Position numbers and translations under genes: made by a program
Notes under the pieces: generated by a model
What the model saw: the letters and a program-made list of their open reading frames with translations, nothing else
Database searches by the model: none
What the model was told of the DNA's origin: nothing
Shown here: positions 9,697 through 18,117 of the stretch, in pieces
Layout of the letters: every line of letters starts with the position of its first letter
How positions within the stretch are numbered: position 1 is the first letter of the stretch
Assembly: GCA_030248135.1 (NCBI GenBank)
Contig: JASANC010001756.1
Span: 1-18,151, forward strand
DNA: 18,151 nt
Direction of reading: 5' to 3'
Source of the DNA: Theristus sp. LFF4_11
Lineage: Eukaryota; Nematoda; Chromadorea; Monhysterida; Xyalidae

Positions 9697-9790
9697 CGAG
9701 GGGGGGTGTGGATGGTCCAGTGTCAGGTTTTAGGGGGTGGGTGTCGCGTGACCCCCCCCCCACCCCCACGTCTTCGGTTCTGTTTGTCAG

Positions 9791-10387
9791 ACCAACAGAC
9801 CCCCCTGCTTGAGAAATGCTTGCCATTGATTGTGCAAAAATTTCATTTGAAATTTCTGAAACGTTGCACAGCAACATTTTTGATTCAAGGTAAAACAATC
9901 GAAGAATGTCATGCTTGTTTATTGGTATAAAGCCAACTAGAGGTCTTGCAAATTCAAAAATTCAGCAAAAGGTATACAAGAAGTAGACTTCGATTGTTCT
10001 CATTTGTTTCAACCAGTTTTGACGTCGTCAATGGAATGGACTATAACCAACAGCCTGTATGTTTTTTAAACTTGCCACTTGTACCGTAAGAAAAGCAAAT
10101 GTTGGTTGAAATCAAACAGCTCATTTGTAGGTGAGTATGTTTTCTTGCAACTCTGATTCCGTTCTCGCTTCTTTCGCGAGTTCTGTCGTTCGCTAAATTA
10201 CACCTACCCACCGTTCTCAAGAAAGCATTTCCAATTTTCAAATTTCAGGCTTCGATTAAGCCATGCCGCCATCAGCAAGCCACAAACAATCGGCCTGGTT
10301 AGTATGCCACCTATTTCGCCGTCGGACAGTGATCGCCAATTTTTTTTGTTGTAACAGCCAGTGTCATATTTTTATGCCAAACAATAA
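9791..10387 (+). CDS. unrecognised plus-strand gene, last four exons (partial)
   Basis: Four segments join in frame across GT-AG introns: 9791-9889 (acceptor TGTTTGTCAG, donor G|GTAAAA), 10017-10056 (acceptor TTTCAACCAG, donor CT|GTATGT), 10249-10297 (acceptor AAATTTCAG, donor CTG|GTTAGT) and 10358-10387 (acceptor TTGTTGTAACAG). Phases run 1-1, 1-2, 2-0, then stop TAA. The tail ends LSHAAISKPQTIGL then PVSYFYAKQ. The AATAAA at 10383-10388 overlaps the stop codon. I do not recognise the family. The 5' exons must lie upstream, beyond the C/G-rich element. Agreement of four splice pairs is the main support; the minus frame over the first exon is also open, so that exon is the least certain. Confidence 0.6.
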
Positions 10388-10388
10388 A
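10383..10388 (+). promoter_or_regulatory. candidate polyadenylation signal
   Basis: AATAAA overlapping the TAA stop of the plus-strand gene, which would give a very short 3' UTR before the convergent ShKT gene. Confidence 0.45.
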
Positions 10389-10521
10389 AACATTTGGAAA
10401 AAAGGAAAAACACAAATTGTTGACCAGATCACATGTTCATCTGTATGTATGTCGCTGGAAAGCATGCTCCTTTTGTTCTTCAGTGTGTACAGTGTGCTGA
10501 TTCACTGTACCATGAAAACGC

Positions 10522-10661
10522 CTAACAGGAATTGCAGGCCTTCTTGCATTTCACGGTCATGTATTTCGGATTCGCCGCACACTCACCGACGGACGCCCAG
10601 AAGTGGCAGTGTCGATTTTCGTCGCGGCATTTCGCAGCACCGCCGCCAGTGACTCCACTAA
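10522..10661 (-). CDS. ShKT gene exon 7 (ShKT 3 and stop)
   Basis: Acceptor TCCTTTTCAG. A short Gly/Ala spacer leads into a full six-Cys ShKT domain whose last Cys is the final residue before TAG. Confidence 0.93.
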
Positions 10662-13600
10662 CTGAAAAGGAGGAACGCGGCAACTGCGTTGCGAAACATA
10701 GTTGGAAATCTAAAAAACAAAATTGTTTCTCTGGTGTAAATGCTGTTAAAAATCCACGCGGCTCAAAGAAAGGAGAAATGGAAAACGCCCAGCTCCAAAA
10801 CTAAATGTTAGACTTTCAATTCCATATACCGTATTACCCCCATTAACCCCCCCCCCCCCACCATTAATCCCCCCACCAATAAACCCCCAGCCCCCCGACC
10901 AGTTTCCGAATAATCCCCCCCCACAAATAATCCCCCATGGGGGTTAATTGGAAACCTGTTTGAAATACATACCCAGCGAATTCAGTGGCTGAATGCAGTG
11001 ACATTGGTGAAATTGTGCTACCAAAGGCCCCAAAGGGATGAGTTAATGGTAATTTCATTACAAAAGGCTGTTACAAAAGGAAATCTCTGTGAAAAGTAGA
11101 AGTTTCTGCGACTTTCTTGCCTGCCATGCAAGGTATTTTCGCCATTTTTCAACAAACCCCCACCCCTAGATTTTTTTGTAAATAAACCCCCCCCCCCCCC
11201 ACCAATAAACCCCCACCCCTAAAAGTCGCTGACGTATTAATCCCCCATGGGGGTTTATTGGGGGTAATACGGTATGCAGTATTTTTTCGGCAAAGGTCGC
11301 TGATTGTGCTGAAGAGTAAAATCCTTTTCTGAAACTAGTGATGCAGCGCGTCGCGTTACATAAAAACACGCAGCAATGTTGCACAGTCACAAAAACCATG
11401 AACGCACACATCGCTACGACGACACGCACCCAACTATGGGTGTTGCACCAATTTGGCGTCAGCCAGGCTGCAACGACGACAACGAGACGCGCACTGGTGA
11501 ATTATAGAATGTTTGCCGCTGGTGTGTTTGTGCGACTGTGCAACATCGCCGTGTGACACTGCAGTGCACTCACCATCGCATCCCAGCGGCGCCGGTCGGC
11601 AGGCGTGCGTGCACGCGACCTTCATGTAGGCCGCATTCCGCGCGCATTCGCCCTTGGCCGCCCAGAAGCAACAGAGAACGTTTGCGTCGAGTGTAGCGCG
11701 ACCAGGCGGCGCGGCGGGCGCAGGCACGGTCGCACCGACGCTGCTCGAGCCCGGGCGGCCTTGTTTCGCAAGATTCACGATTTGAAAGCGCACGTTCGAG
11801 CCGCCGGTTCGCAGCGGCACCGCGGGCTTCGGTCGACTGACCACCGGCGGTCGCCCGCCGCGGTGCGGAATCGTGATCACGTGCACCAAGGGCGCGGTCG
11901 GCTCCTGGCGGTACAGCGGGCACGTGTCTCTCGTCGCGGTCACCGTCACTTTGCACGATTGCCATTCTTCCGCTGAAAATATCAGTCTGTCTATCTGTAA
12001 ATTATGTAGCACTAGCTGATTGGTTTGTGATGTACATGCGTATAGTGCAGGCACTGCTAGGGAAGGCGGAGTCTGCCTCCTGCACGTAATGCATGCATCG
12101 CACTGTATGTACTTGCGTGAAACCAACCAATCAGCTATAAGTTGTATGTAAGTCACAAATAGACTGTAGTAGTTTTTCGTTTTGGTCGTCTTTAAAAATG
12201 GTCTATTCTGGTTATCCTAGTGAATATTTTGCATCAGTTTATAAGAAGGTTTGAGTGAGATAATTGAGATAATAAACAAAAAGTTTCACAGTTTCGAAGA
12301 CTAATGTCTGTACAAACCGAGACAATTATAAGTGCCACATGACTTTTGACAGATCGGCCGGACGAATCGCGCGTTCTTGTCGCATTGTCCTTTGAGCGCC
12401 CAAACGCAGCAATGCGCGTGGTAGTCTTTGGCTGAAAATGCAAATGTGAAATATTGATTGCATCATAAAAACTGTTGTGTGAAAAATGCAAATCGCTCCA
12501 TTCACAAACACATACGAGCAGGAACACAAAGTCAAACGATCATAATCCCTTTTTTAACTTTTGTTTTTTTTGTTTTGTTTCTTCAAAGTTTTTCATGCTG
12601 TTTCCCCATCTTTTTTCTTGAGTCTTGAGTAACAAACCAATATAAGTAACCAACACAGCAATACAAACCGTTGTCCGATGCTGTCGCATCCTCTTGTTCG
12701 TCGTCGCAGTCGTCAATAGCGGTTGGTTTTGGTTTTGCTACAATAAACATGACCAACGAAATAGAAATAGCCAAAAATAAATAGTGCAATGTCCACACCG
12801 AATATGGTATTCTCACTTCAGGAAGACCGGAGGCACAAAAGTTTCACGTCCCAAGGAAACCCCACAACCGAACCAAACCCGTAAAACGTCAGCACACGGC
12901 GAAGTGTCTACCGTAACCTAATTTTGAATTCCGTGAAACATTTTCCTATTCCCGTGTGCAAACGTATTGAGCCCAAAACCAAAATGAAAGATAATAGATC
13001 CCATACAATCGAATACAATACATGCGACCGGGTGGTTTGAATGTGGTGAACTTGCCTTGCTGTCATTGTCATACAGTGCAAATTGGCGCAGCACGCTCAA
13101 ACAAAGGCTAAAATTTCATCTGTGCCAATATTTTATGCCATGTAAAAATTTGTGCCAAATTTTTGGAATGGATTTTGGCAAGGAGTGAATTTTGGAATGG
13201 ATTTTGGCAATGCAGCAACGTCGCTTTCTGCTCTGATTCCAGCTTTCAACACGTTCGCTTGTATCGTACACAAACTAACCGTGCGGCTTCGGTCTCGGCT
13301 GCGGCTTCGGTCTCGGCTGCGGCTCCGGTCTCGGCTGCGGCTCCGGTCTCGGCCGCGGCGGCGGTGTGTCGGGTCGCGGCGGGTACGTGCGCGGAGGCTG
13401 CGTCGCGGGTCGCCGTGTGGTCGGGCGCGGCGTCGGCCGGGTCGTTGGACGCGGCGTCGGCCTGGCCGTCGTGTGCGCTCGTGTGGTCGGCGGTGGAGCA
13501 CGCGTGGTGTCAACGATTGGCTCACCACCCTCGCTGAGCGCAACCAGATGCTCCGTGCATTCACTGGGCACTGAAAGTGGTTTTTTCGGCAACGTGAACT

Positions 13601-14544
13601 CTATTTTTAGCAACAACTGGCTTACTGGTAGACGACGAAGTGGCATCTGTAGCACACGTGTGGCACACGTGTAGCCAGTTTACTAGCAAAATTAGTGGCA
13701 ACACGTTCTTCTCATTGCCTCTAATTCGTCCATCAGTCGCCCGCGCGCGACCCAAATCATCAACCTTGATTTTCAAAAAATAGTGCCATGATAAGAAAAG
13801 CTCGCACTCACACGGTTCGCACATGCTTTCGCCATCAAAGTTTGTCTTGCAGATCTCTCTCAACGTGTCACATCGATCGTCGCAGACGAAATTCTCTTCC
13901 GGAATCCAGTCGTAGTGGGCAAAATGATCCCCGCCGGAAATATTTTTTAGATTTTTTGTTTTTTTGTGAATGTTTTTGTTTGATTGCTCGTTTCCATACA
14001 TTTCAAAAAAACAATTTTCTCATTATCTTTTACGTGAATCTGAAACCTATAATTCGACCATACTCATTTAGAAACGGGTACTGCAACGGCCACTAAAACC
14101 GCGCGGACGTGTTTTCCAACGCAATTGCGTCTTGAGTCGCTGTTATGAAATAAGCTATTTCCGACTCTCATTATGAAAAAAATTCAGATGTATGGATGCA
14201 GATTCAGATGAAAAGTTTTGTGCAGATACCGATGCAGATGCAGAAAATTAACAAAACGGCTGTGCGTGCGCCAGAGCGCCTAAACTTGCTATTTTGAACC
14301 ACATTTTGGACCACATGGGAATCGATTGCTGTATATCTACCTACAATTCTGCACCTGCAACATCTGCATCTGAATCTGCATCTTAACATCTAAATTATAT
14401 TTCTACGTGCTTGCTGGAAATGTTATATGAAAAAAACTCACAGACATCGGGATGATCTAAAATGTACTGAAAGAAGTCTTCTTCCTGCGCCCACGTGGTC
14501 GCCACAACCGCCATAAACACAGCAATAATAACCCATTTATTCAT
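10522..14544 (-). CDS. secreted protein with Pro/Thr-rich linker and three ShKT domains, seven exons
   Basis: Exons 14544-14442, 13934-13812, 13570-13280, 12737-12669, 12431-12318, 11972-11574 and 10661-10522 give 412 residues; all six introns are phase 1, typical of shuffled extracellular modules. Residues 1-19 are a signal peptide (MNKWVIIAVFMAVVATTWA). Residues 35-85 form a Cys-rich module, and ~96-180 a Thr/Pro/Arg linker with PEPQPRP/PKPQPRP repeats, probably extended and O-glycosylated. ShKT domains occupy ~183-232, ~329-365 and 378-412. The last is canonical (CRDENRHCHFWASVGEC, YM, three C-terminal Cys) and ends at the stop. ShKT domains are small disulfide folds found in channel-blocking peptides but also in many secreted enzymes and matrix proteins; no catalytic domain is visible, so a toxin role is not implied. 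Intron 1 lacks an AG. Confidence 0.88.
10826..11275. mobile_element. 450-bp TIR element with C-run ends in ShKT intron 6
   Basis: Both ends read ATACCGTATTACCCCCA inward (10826-10842 and the complement of 11275-11259). Inside each end are runs of C broken by ATTAA/AATAAA, and internal palindromes AATCCCCCATGGGGG occur near both ends (about 10931 and 11239). CCACCAATAAACCCCCA occurs twice. No ORF or transposase. The target duplication is unclear (at most 2 bp, AT), so the superfamily is left open. Confidence 0.78.
11574..11972 (-). CDS. ShKT gene exon 6 (linker and ShKT 2)
   Basis: Acceptor GATATTTTCAG, donor G|GTGAGT. A ~95-residue Pro/Arg/Ala-rich segment with two Cys near its start precedes LCCFWAAKGECARNAAYM and three more Cys. 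The long open frame on the opposite strand (11605-11976) is a GC-rich shadow. Confidence 0.9.
12013..12137. mobile_element. small TA-flanked hairpin (MITE-like) in ShKT intron 5
   Basis: TAGCTGATTGGTT at the left end is matched by AACCAATCAGCTA at the right end. A shorter nested hairpin (AGGCGGAGTCTGCCT) lies near the centre. TA on each side would fit a Tc1/mariner-type target duplication, but TA is also part of the palindrome. Confidence 0.5.
12318..12431 (-). CDS. ShKT gene exon 5 (rest of ShKT 1)
   Basis: Acceptor GCATTTTCAG, donor G|GTTTGT. HCCVWALKGQCDKNARFV is followed by IC, SC and NC, giving the ShKT spacing with a doubled second Cys. Confidence 0.9.
12669..12737 (-). CDS. ShKT gene exon 4 (start of ShKT 1)
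   Basis: Acceptor GTTTATTGTAG, donor G|GTTTGT; 23 codons, KPKPTAIDDCDDEQED. It continues the KP linker of exon 3 and supplies the first Cys-Asp of ShKT domain 1. Confidence 0.82.
12738..13279. other. ShKT intron 3, with a 29-bp tandem duplication
   Basis: AT-rich intron with no coding signal. TTTTGGAATGGATTTTGGCA occurs at 13161 and 13190. Confidence 0.7.
13280..13570 (-). CDS. ShKT gene exon 3 (Pro/Thr-rich linker)
   Basis: Acceptor ACCACTTTCAG, donor G|GTTAGT. It encodes one more Cys, then tandem TTRPTPRP-like and RPEPQP/RPKPQP repeats. The repeated CGGCTCCGGTCTCGGCTG on the plus strand makes it prone to length change. GC content is far above the flanking introns. Confidence 0.88.
13812..13934 (-). 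CDS. ShKT gene exon 2 (Cys-rich module)
   Basis: 41 codons, phase 1 at both ends if it starts after ATTTCCG. That start completes a Cys codon and keeps GDHFAHYDWIPEENFVCDD in frame. The acceptor dinucleotide is CG, not AG; the nearest in-exon AG (GGAAG|AG) would create a stop codon. The donor is T|GTGAGT. Confidence 0.65.
14193..14382. repeat. inverted repeat in ShKT intron 1
   Basis: GATGCAGATTCAGATG at about 14193-14208 is the exact reverse complement of CATCTGAATCTGCATC at about 14367-14382. Both arms are surrounded by further degenerate GCAGAT/ATCTGC units. It could be a small foldback element or two inverted microsatellites; no target duplication seen. Confidence 0.65.
14442..14544 (-). 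CDS. ShKT gene exon 1 (signal peptide)
   Basis: 34 codons plus one base. Hydrophobic VIIAVFMAVVATTWA is followed by an acidic QEEDFFQYILDHPDV. The donor T|GTGAGT is strong. Confidence 0.85.
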
Positions 14545-14560
14545 ATTGAGCGCCTGTGAA
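14545..14560 (-). promoter_or_regulatory. splice acceptor 10 bases upstream of the ShKT start codon
   Basis: The minus strand reads TTCACAG, then GCGCTCAAT, then ATG. An acceptor this close to the start implies either a 5'-UTR intron or a spliced-leader trans-splice site. No matching donor is obvious upstream, but one could lie anywhere in 14560-16377. Confidence 0.4.
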
Positions 14561-16377
14561 CGTTTTCCAAAAAAATTTGAATCACCGAAACAAAAATATC
14601 GTTTTAACACGCGTAGCAGATGTTGCAAAGTTAAAATTGTTAAAAAATTCATTGTTTTTAATTAATCAATATTGTCCGAAAAAAGATTTTTTTCTGCTAA
14701 AAAACAACGATAAGACTGTAATCAACGTTTTCCACGTTTGTTAATTGGCAAAACCACAATGCATAAACGATTTCCGCAGCAAAAAAACACTGTTTGTAAA
14801 GATTCGAAATTGTTTAGTCCATACTTTATGTTCTGCAGGTAATTTTTGAATTTTTTCAAAGCACGAAGTGCATTTCTGCGCACGTAGAAATTTCTTCTAT
14901 TCATGTTCGAAAGTAACAGTCATAGAAGGAGAATCCCCCAATTAACTGCGCAGCAATCAGTCTGTCAATTTATCCCTGCGCTGTTTTACTTTACCTGTTA
15001 CGGTAAATAAGACCGCGCGCACATACGTCTCATTTGTCCGTCTCTCTCAATCCCACCCAAGCAAAAGTAAAACAAGTTATTGAATTTGAATGATGTGAAA
15101 CTGAAACACCACAGCCATTCTGCTCAAAACAAGTATTTTTCATTATTGAAGATCAAGGTTTAAATTAAAAAAGAATCATAAACAGACACGTATTGTGTGC
15201 AGTCAAAACAAAAGGTGCGAGCGATGTGATGTGTGCGAGCGAAAAGATGTTTAAGACATTTCCAAATTTAAATCAAAATCAAAACTTGGTGTTTCTGGCG
15301 AAAACTAACAGTTGTTTTTTTAAACATTCCAGACCAATGAAATTTTGTGCAAAATTAACGATTTTCATTTCTTTGACATACACAGGGTTTTTAAATCAAT
15401 AGTTTATGTTGCAAACACAATGAAGGAAGTGCATTGTAAGTTGTAGCCAGTATTTATTGCGTCTAAGTAACAAAAAATAGTGATTAATTTTCTCAGTACT
15501 TGTTTATGACACAGTAATATTTTGACCGTTTCAGCAATGTCTCAAGGTTGATGAGAAAAAAGGCAAGGTGTGGTTGTAAGAATGAGATGTGATGTGGTCT
15601 GACTCTGAACGCAAGACGCAATGTACAGTTTTTACGCATAGCCAGACGCTTTTAACATCTTCACACAGTTTGAACCGAAAGCCACCGAGATCGAGATGGG
15701 ATCAGAGATCACTGATGCCCCCGGGACTGAGATGTCCCCCTCTTGTGGCGAGAACATTGGTCCACGGGAACATCACGGTGTGTTCAACACTACACTGAAC
15801 CATCGAAGTTTTGTACCTTCAGGTTTTTGAAACCGGTGGGGGGACCACAAATTAAAAAAAAACGTATTGTTCGTGATCAAATCTAGTAAACATTCACAAA
15901 CCGGAGCAGGTAAGCGTTGATTCGCTTGATTGACACTTGTGACCGGCTAGAATTGGTGGCTAGTTTGATTTGAAATGTTTGATAAAATTACAAGTTTTAA
16001 AACAGGCGACAATTACAATATCAACATGCGTTGCGTTTCCGAAACCATAGTGCATGAATGTGCTTCTTCTCACTGCATTCCCGTATGTGTGCGTGTGTCT
16101 CATGCACGACTTTTTGACGCATATTATGAATGAAAATAAATGGCCAATTGCTTGCACAACGTTTTTCGTTAAAAAAAAAACCTGGTGCTCCTTCACAAAT
16201 GAGCGTAACAAGTGAATTTTTTTCCAGTCCTTGAGACAAGAAGTGTATGCTTTTAATATAATAATTGTCGGCAGCAAACAACCATGTTACAATTGTACAC
16301 TTCAGTGTCAAACAAATAAAGAACGCTTCTCTTTAGCAGTGTTATCACAACCAGCATCAACTCCTTCTGTTCAGCTG
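14561..16377. other. intergenic stretch without a supported gene
   Basis: Mostly AT-rich. One GC-richer segment (about 15670-15835) is open on the plus strand after an acceptor-like TCTTCACACAG, reading FEPKATEIEMGSEITDAPG; another frame on the minus strand is open too, so I do not call it. The frames at 14556-14744, 15193-15402 and 15960-16311 show no coding character. Confidence 0.5.
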
Positions 16378-16505
16378 CTAATTCTTTGCTTCAGTGTCCA
16401 TCGTTATGATGCAAAACGGGCCATCATGAATCCATTCCATTTGTGTGCGGTTGAGAACATTCATAGATTTGCATGGTGAGGTGGAATTCAACACACCAAA
16501 CGTCA
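16378..16505 (-). CDS. possible terminal exon of an N-glycosylated extracellular protein
   Basis: An open minus-strand frame reads FGVLNSTSPCKSMNVLN, then MEWIHDGPFCIITMDTEAKN and TAG. It has two N-glycosylation sequons. FCIITMDT resembles FCVTIES in the segment at 17181-17333. The 5' boundary is unclear because the only nearby acceptors are poor. The same DNA also makes a plausible plus-strand exon (acceptor TTTGCTTCAG, donor TG|GTGAGG at 16474), so the strand is not settled. Confidence 0.35.
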
Positions 16506-16848
16506 CTTACTCATTGTTATTTTTCTTAAAACTAAAAAATGTTCACAAACTGTTGGGAGTTCCTTGTTCTAGTCCTACCTTGATTTAAATCTAATCAAAA
16601 TGCCGCCGCACGCACTGATCCTGCAAAGCAGGAGCATTTGTCCCCGAGAGACTGCGTTTAAGTGGCGTTGACGAATGACGTTTACCGTTGACAATGTTGA
16701 CACGGTTGCTGACATGTGTTGATGGAACAGTTTACGAAATGCCGAAACTCATGAACTTACCTCACATTACGTATACGATGCATATCCTAGAGCACTTCGA
16801 TCTGCATCGCAAAACGGGTATGGAGAAACAGCTGTTGTGGTCTTAATA

Positions 16849-17048
16849 CTACTTTTTCGAATCCCCCTTTTCAGAAAAAAGCACACAAACCGTGAAGTTC
16901 GTATGCTGAAAGAACGTCGCAGCGTCATTCTGAAACAGCGCGCTCGCTGTGTAGTTGCCGGTGGTGTTGATCCACAGGCACTGATAGTCAGATGTGAAGT
17001 TGTGTTGAATGATGCCGAAGTCGAGTACAATCCAATCGTTTGTACAGG
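16849..17048 (-). CDS. exon of an N-glycosylated extracellular protein
   Basis: Follows a strong acceptor (GTAATTTTTCAG). Reads CTNDWIVLDFGIIQHNFTS, then YQCLWINTTGNYTA, then HTNFTVCVLFSEKGDSKK. It contains four sequons (NFT, NTT, NYT, NFT) and three Cys in a beta-strand-like pattern. It ends at a TAG (16851-16849) or just before it at a possible donor AA|GTAGTA. Product not recognised; an Ig-like or other extracellular beta-sandwich is an inference. Confidence 0.55.
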
Positions 17049-17180
17049 CTGAAAAATTACGAATAATATGGCACAATACCAGATGAGGTAACTTGGTGCC
17101 AAAAAGTTCAAACAGCATAAAGCCATGATCTCTGAAAACGTTAAAAAATAAACTGAGAAAGAAAGCGAGCATGTCCAAAC

Positions 17181-17333
17181 GTTGCATTTTCGCGGAACGA
17201 CGGTGACTCGATGGTGACACAGAAGTAATCGCCAGATTTCACCGCGGTCACGTTGCTTGTTATTAGCAAGTCGAAGGCACGGCCGCCGGCGTGAAGAACA
17301 CTGTTTGACTGCTGGAGTGCACGCTCGGGTGGA
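17181..17333 (-). CDS. Ig-like exon or exon remnant
   Basis: After the acceptor GCTCACTCAG, the frame reads SNSVLHAGGRAFDLLITSNV, then VKSGDYFCVTIESPSF. The SGDYFC motif is typical of the F strand of immunoglobulin V-type domains (usually DSGxYxC). Upstream sequence is also coding-like but one frame over (ITDKGTDMNSTYISVHAHS, 17341-17395). This suggests a frameshift in one Ig exon, or two exons with a boundary I cannot define. No good donor follows. Confidence 0.45.
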
Positions 17334-17450
17334 CTGAGTGAGCGTGGACGCTGATGTACGTGCTGTTCATGTCGGTGCCCTTGTCAGTGATAGGCCATCG
17401 TGTTCTCACGCAGCCATTTGCACTATTTTAGCCCACATTGCCTGCTAAAG

Positions 17451-17502
17451 CCGTATTGTATGTGCCGTTCATTTAGGTGCCGCCTTATCAACGTCAGCCA
17501 TC
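17451..17502 (-). repeat. degenerate tandem copy of 17350-17400
   Basis: The two ~51-bp stretches share GTTCAT, GGTGCC and GCCATC blocks in the same order, about 101 bp apart. The right copy is broken by a stop in the frame used by the left copy, so it looks like a decayed exon duplicate. Confidence 0.5.
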
Positions 17503-17695
17503 AATGTGTTTTCATAAACAATTTATTTTAGCATCAAACTACGCAAAATATTTTTGAGTCTCTATTACAATATAGGGAGCTATTTCGATTTTCACACGCA
17601 CGCGCACGAAAACACTTGACAGCAAATTGTGACTTTACATACAGGATACTAAAATGAATAAATGCATTTATCTATGCAGAGCGTATATTACTCAC

Positions 17696-17775
17696 AGAGA
17701 AAGGAGGCAACACAACAGTCATGTTGTTGCCCAAGTCGACTGTTAAATTAGCAATCATATCTCCATCAAAGAACA
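17696..17775 (-). CDS. exon of an N-glycosylated extracellular protein
   Basis: Reads FFDGDMIANLTVDLGNNM, then TVVLPPFS, before a strong donor TCT|GTGAGT. It has two sequons (NLT, NMT). The acceptor GTGGTTCTCAG gives the phase required by the preceding exon. A more typical branch-point/acceptor pair lies upstream (GCTAACGATTTCACAAG), and the same frame stays open there (TNTCQPTWFSV), but that junction would shift the frame. Confidence 0.5.
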
Positions 17776-17872
17776 CTGAGAACCACGTCGGTTGACACGT
17801 GTTTGTGAAAGGAACGCTTGTGAAATCGTTAGCACGTTTTCATTTTTTGAAAATTTGCGATGGGCATTTTAC

Positions 17873-18067
17873 CTTTGTCAATGTGAATGTCTATTGTGGT
17901 GTTTGCATCGCTAGCTATGAACGGACCACAAGCAGTTAGATCCCATGCAGTTTTATCCGGTACGTACGTAGACGCGTTGTAATGCAATGTGTACTGTGTT
18001 ACGTTGATGGTAATCAGACCAAGATCGTAACCGATGATAAACTGAACAAGACAATTAATCAAAGTCT
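17873..18067 (-). CDS. exon of an N-glycosylated extracellular protein
   Basis: 195 bp, phase 1 at both ends; acceptor TTGCAATCAG, donor G|GTAAAA. It contains VQFIIGYDLGLITINVTQYT, then sequons NVT, NAS and NTT, and ends IDIHIDK. Alternating hydrophobic residues suggest an extracellular beta-rich domain. Joined to the next exon upstream by a 50-bp intron. Family not recognised. Confidence 0.6.
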
Positions 18068-18117
18068 CTGATTGCAAATTTGAAGAAACACAAGTGCAAA
18101 TGGGGCTTTGCGCTTAC

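Larger units (their letters stand above)
8816..9770. mobile_element. C/G-run-rich inverted-repeat element
   Basis: 81-bp inverted arms at 9085-9165 and 9616-9696 differ at about three positions. Outside and between them lie many runs of 7 or more C or G, including G tracts over 20 bp at about 8826-8845 and 8877-8900. Sequence outside the arms is also C-rich on both sides (a shared CCTAAAAC motif), so the inverted repeat probably extends outward imperfectly. I could not find a clean terminus or target duplication; the outer boundaries are approximate. The long Pro/Gly frames here come from the homopolymers. Confidence 0.6.

Noticed and set aside
11605..11976. Arg/Ala-rich plus-strand frame
   Set aside because: Antisense shadow of the GC-rich ShKT exon 6, which has splice sites and Cys spacing.
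12583..12816. Separate small secreted protein with a signal-like N-terminus
   Set aside because: The hydrophobic part is the pyrimidine-rich end of an intron (GTTTATTGTAG acceptor at 12738); the rest is exon 4, in phase with its neighbours.
13152..13674. Several plus-strand frames with Arg/Ser or Gly/Val repeats
   Set aside because: Antisense of the Pro/Thr-rich linker exon.
16767..17126. Minus-strand frame with a hydrophobic N-terminus as a membrane protein
   Set aside because: It runs through an intron acceptor (GTAATTTTTCAG) and then uses the wrong frame of a sequon-rich exon.
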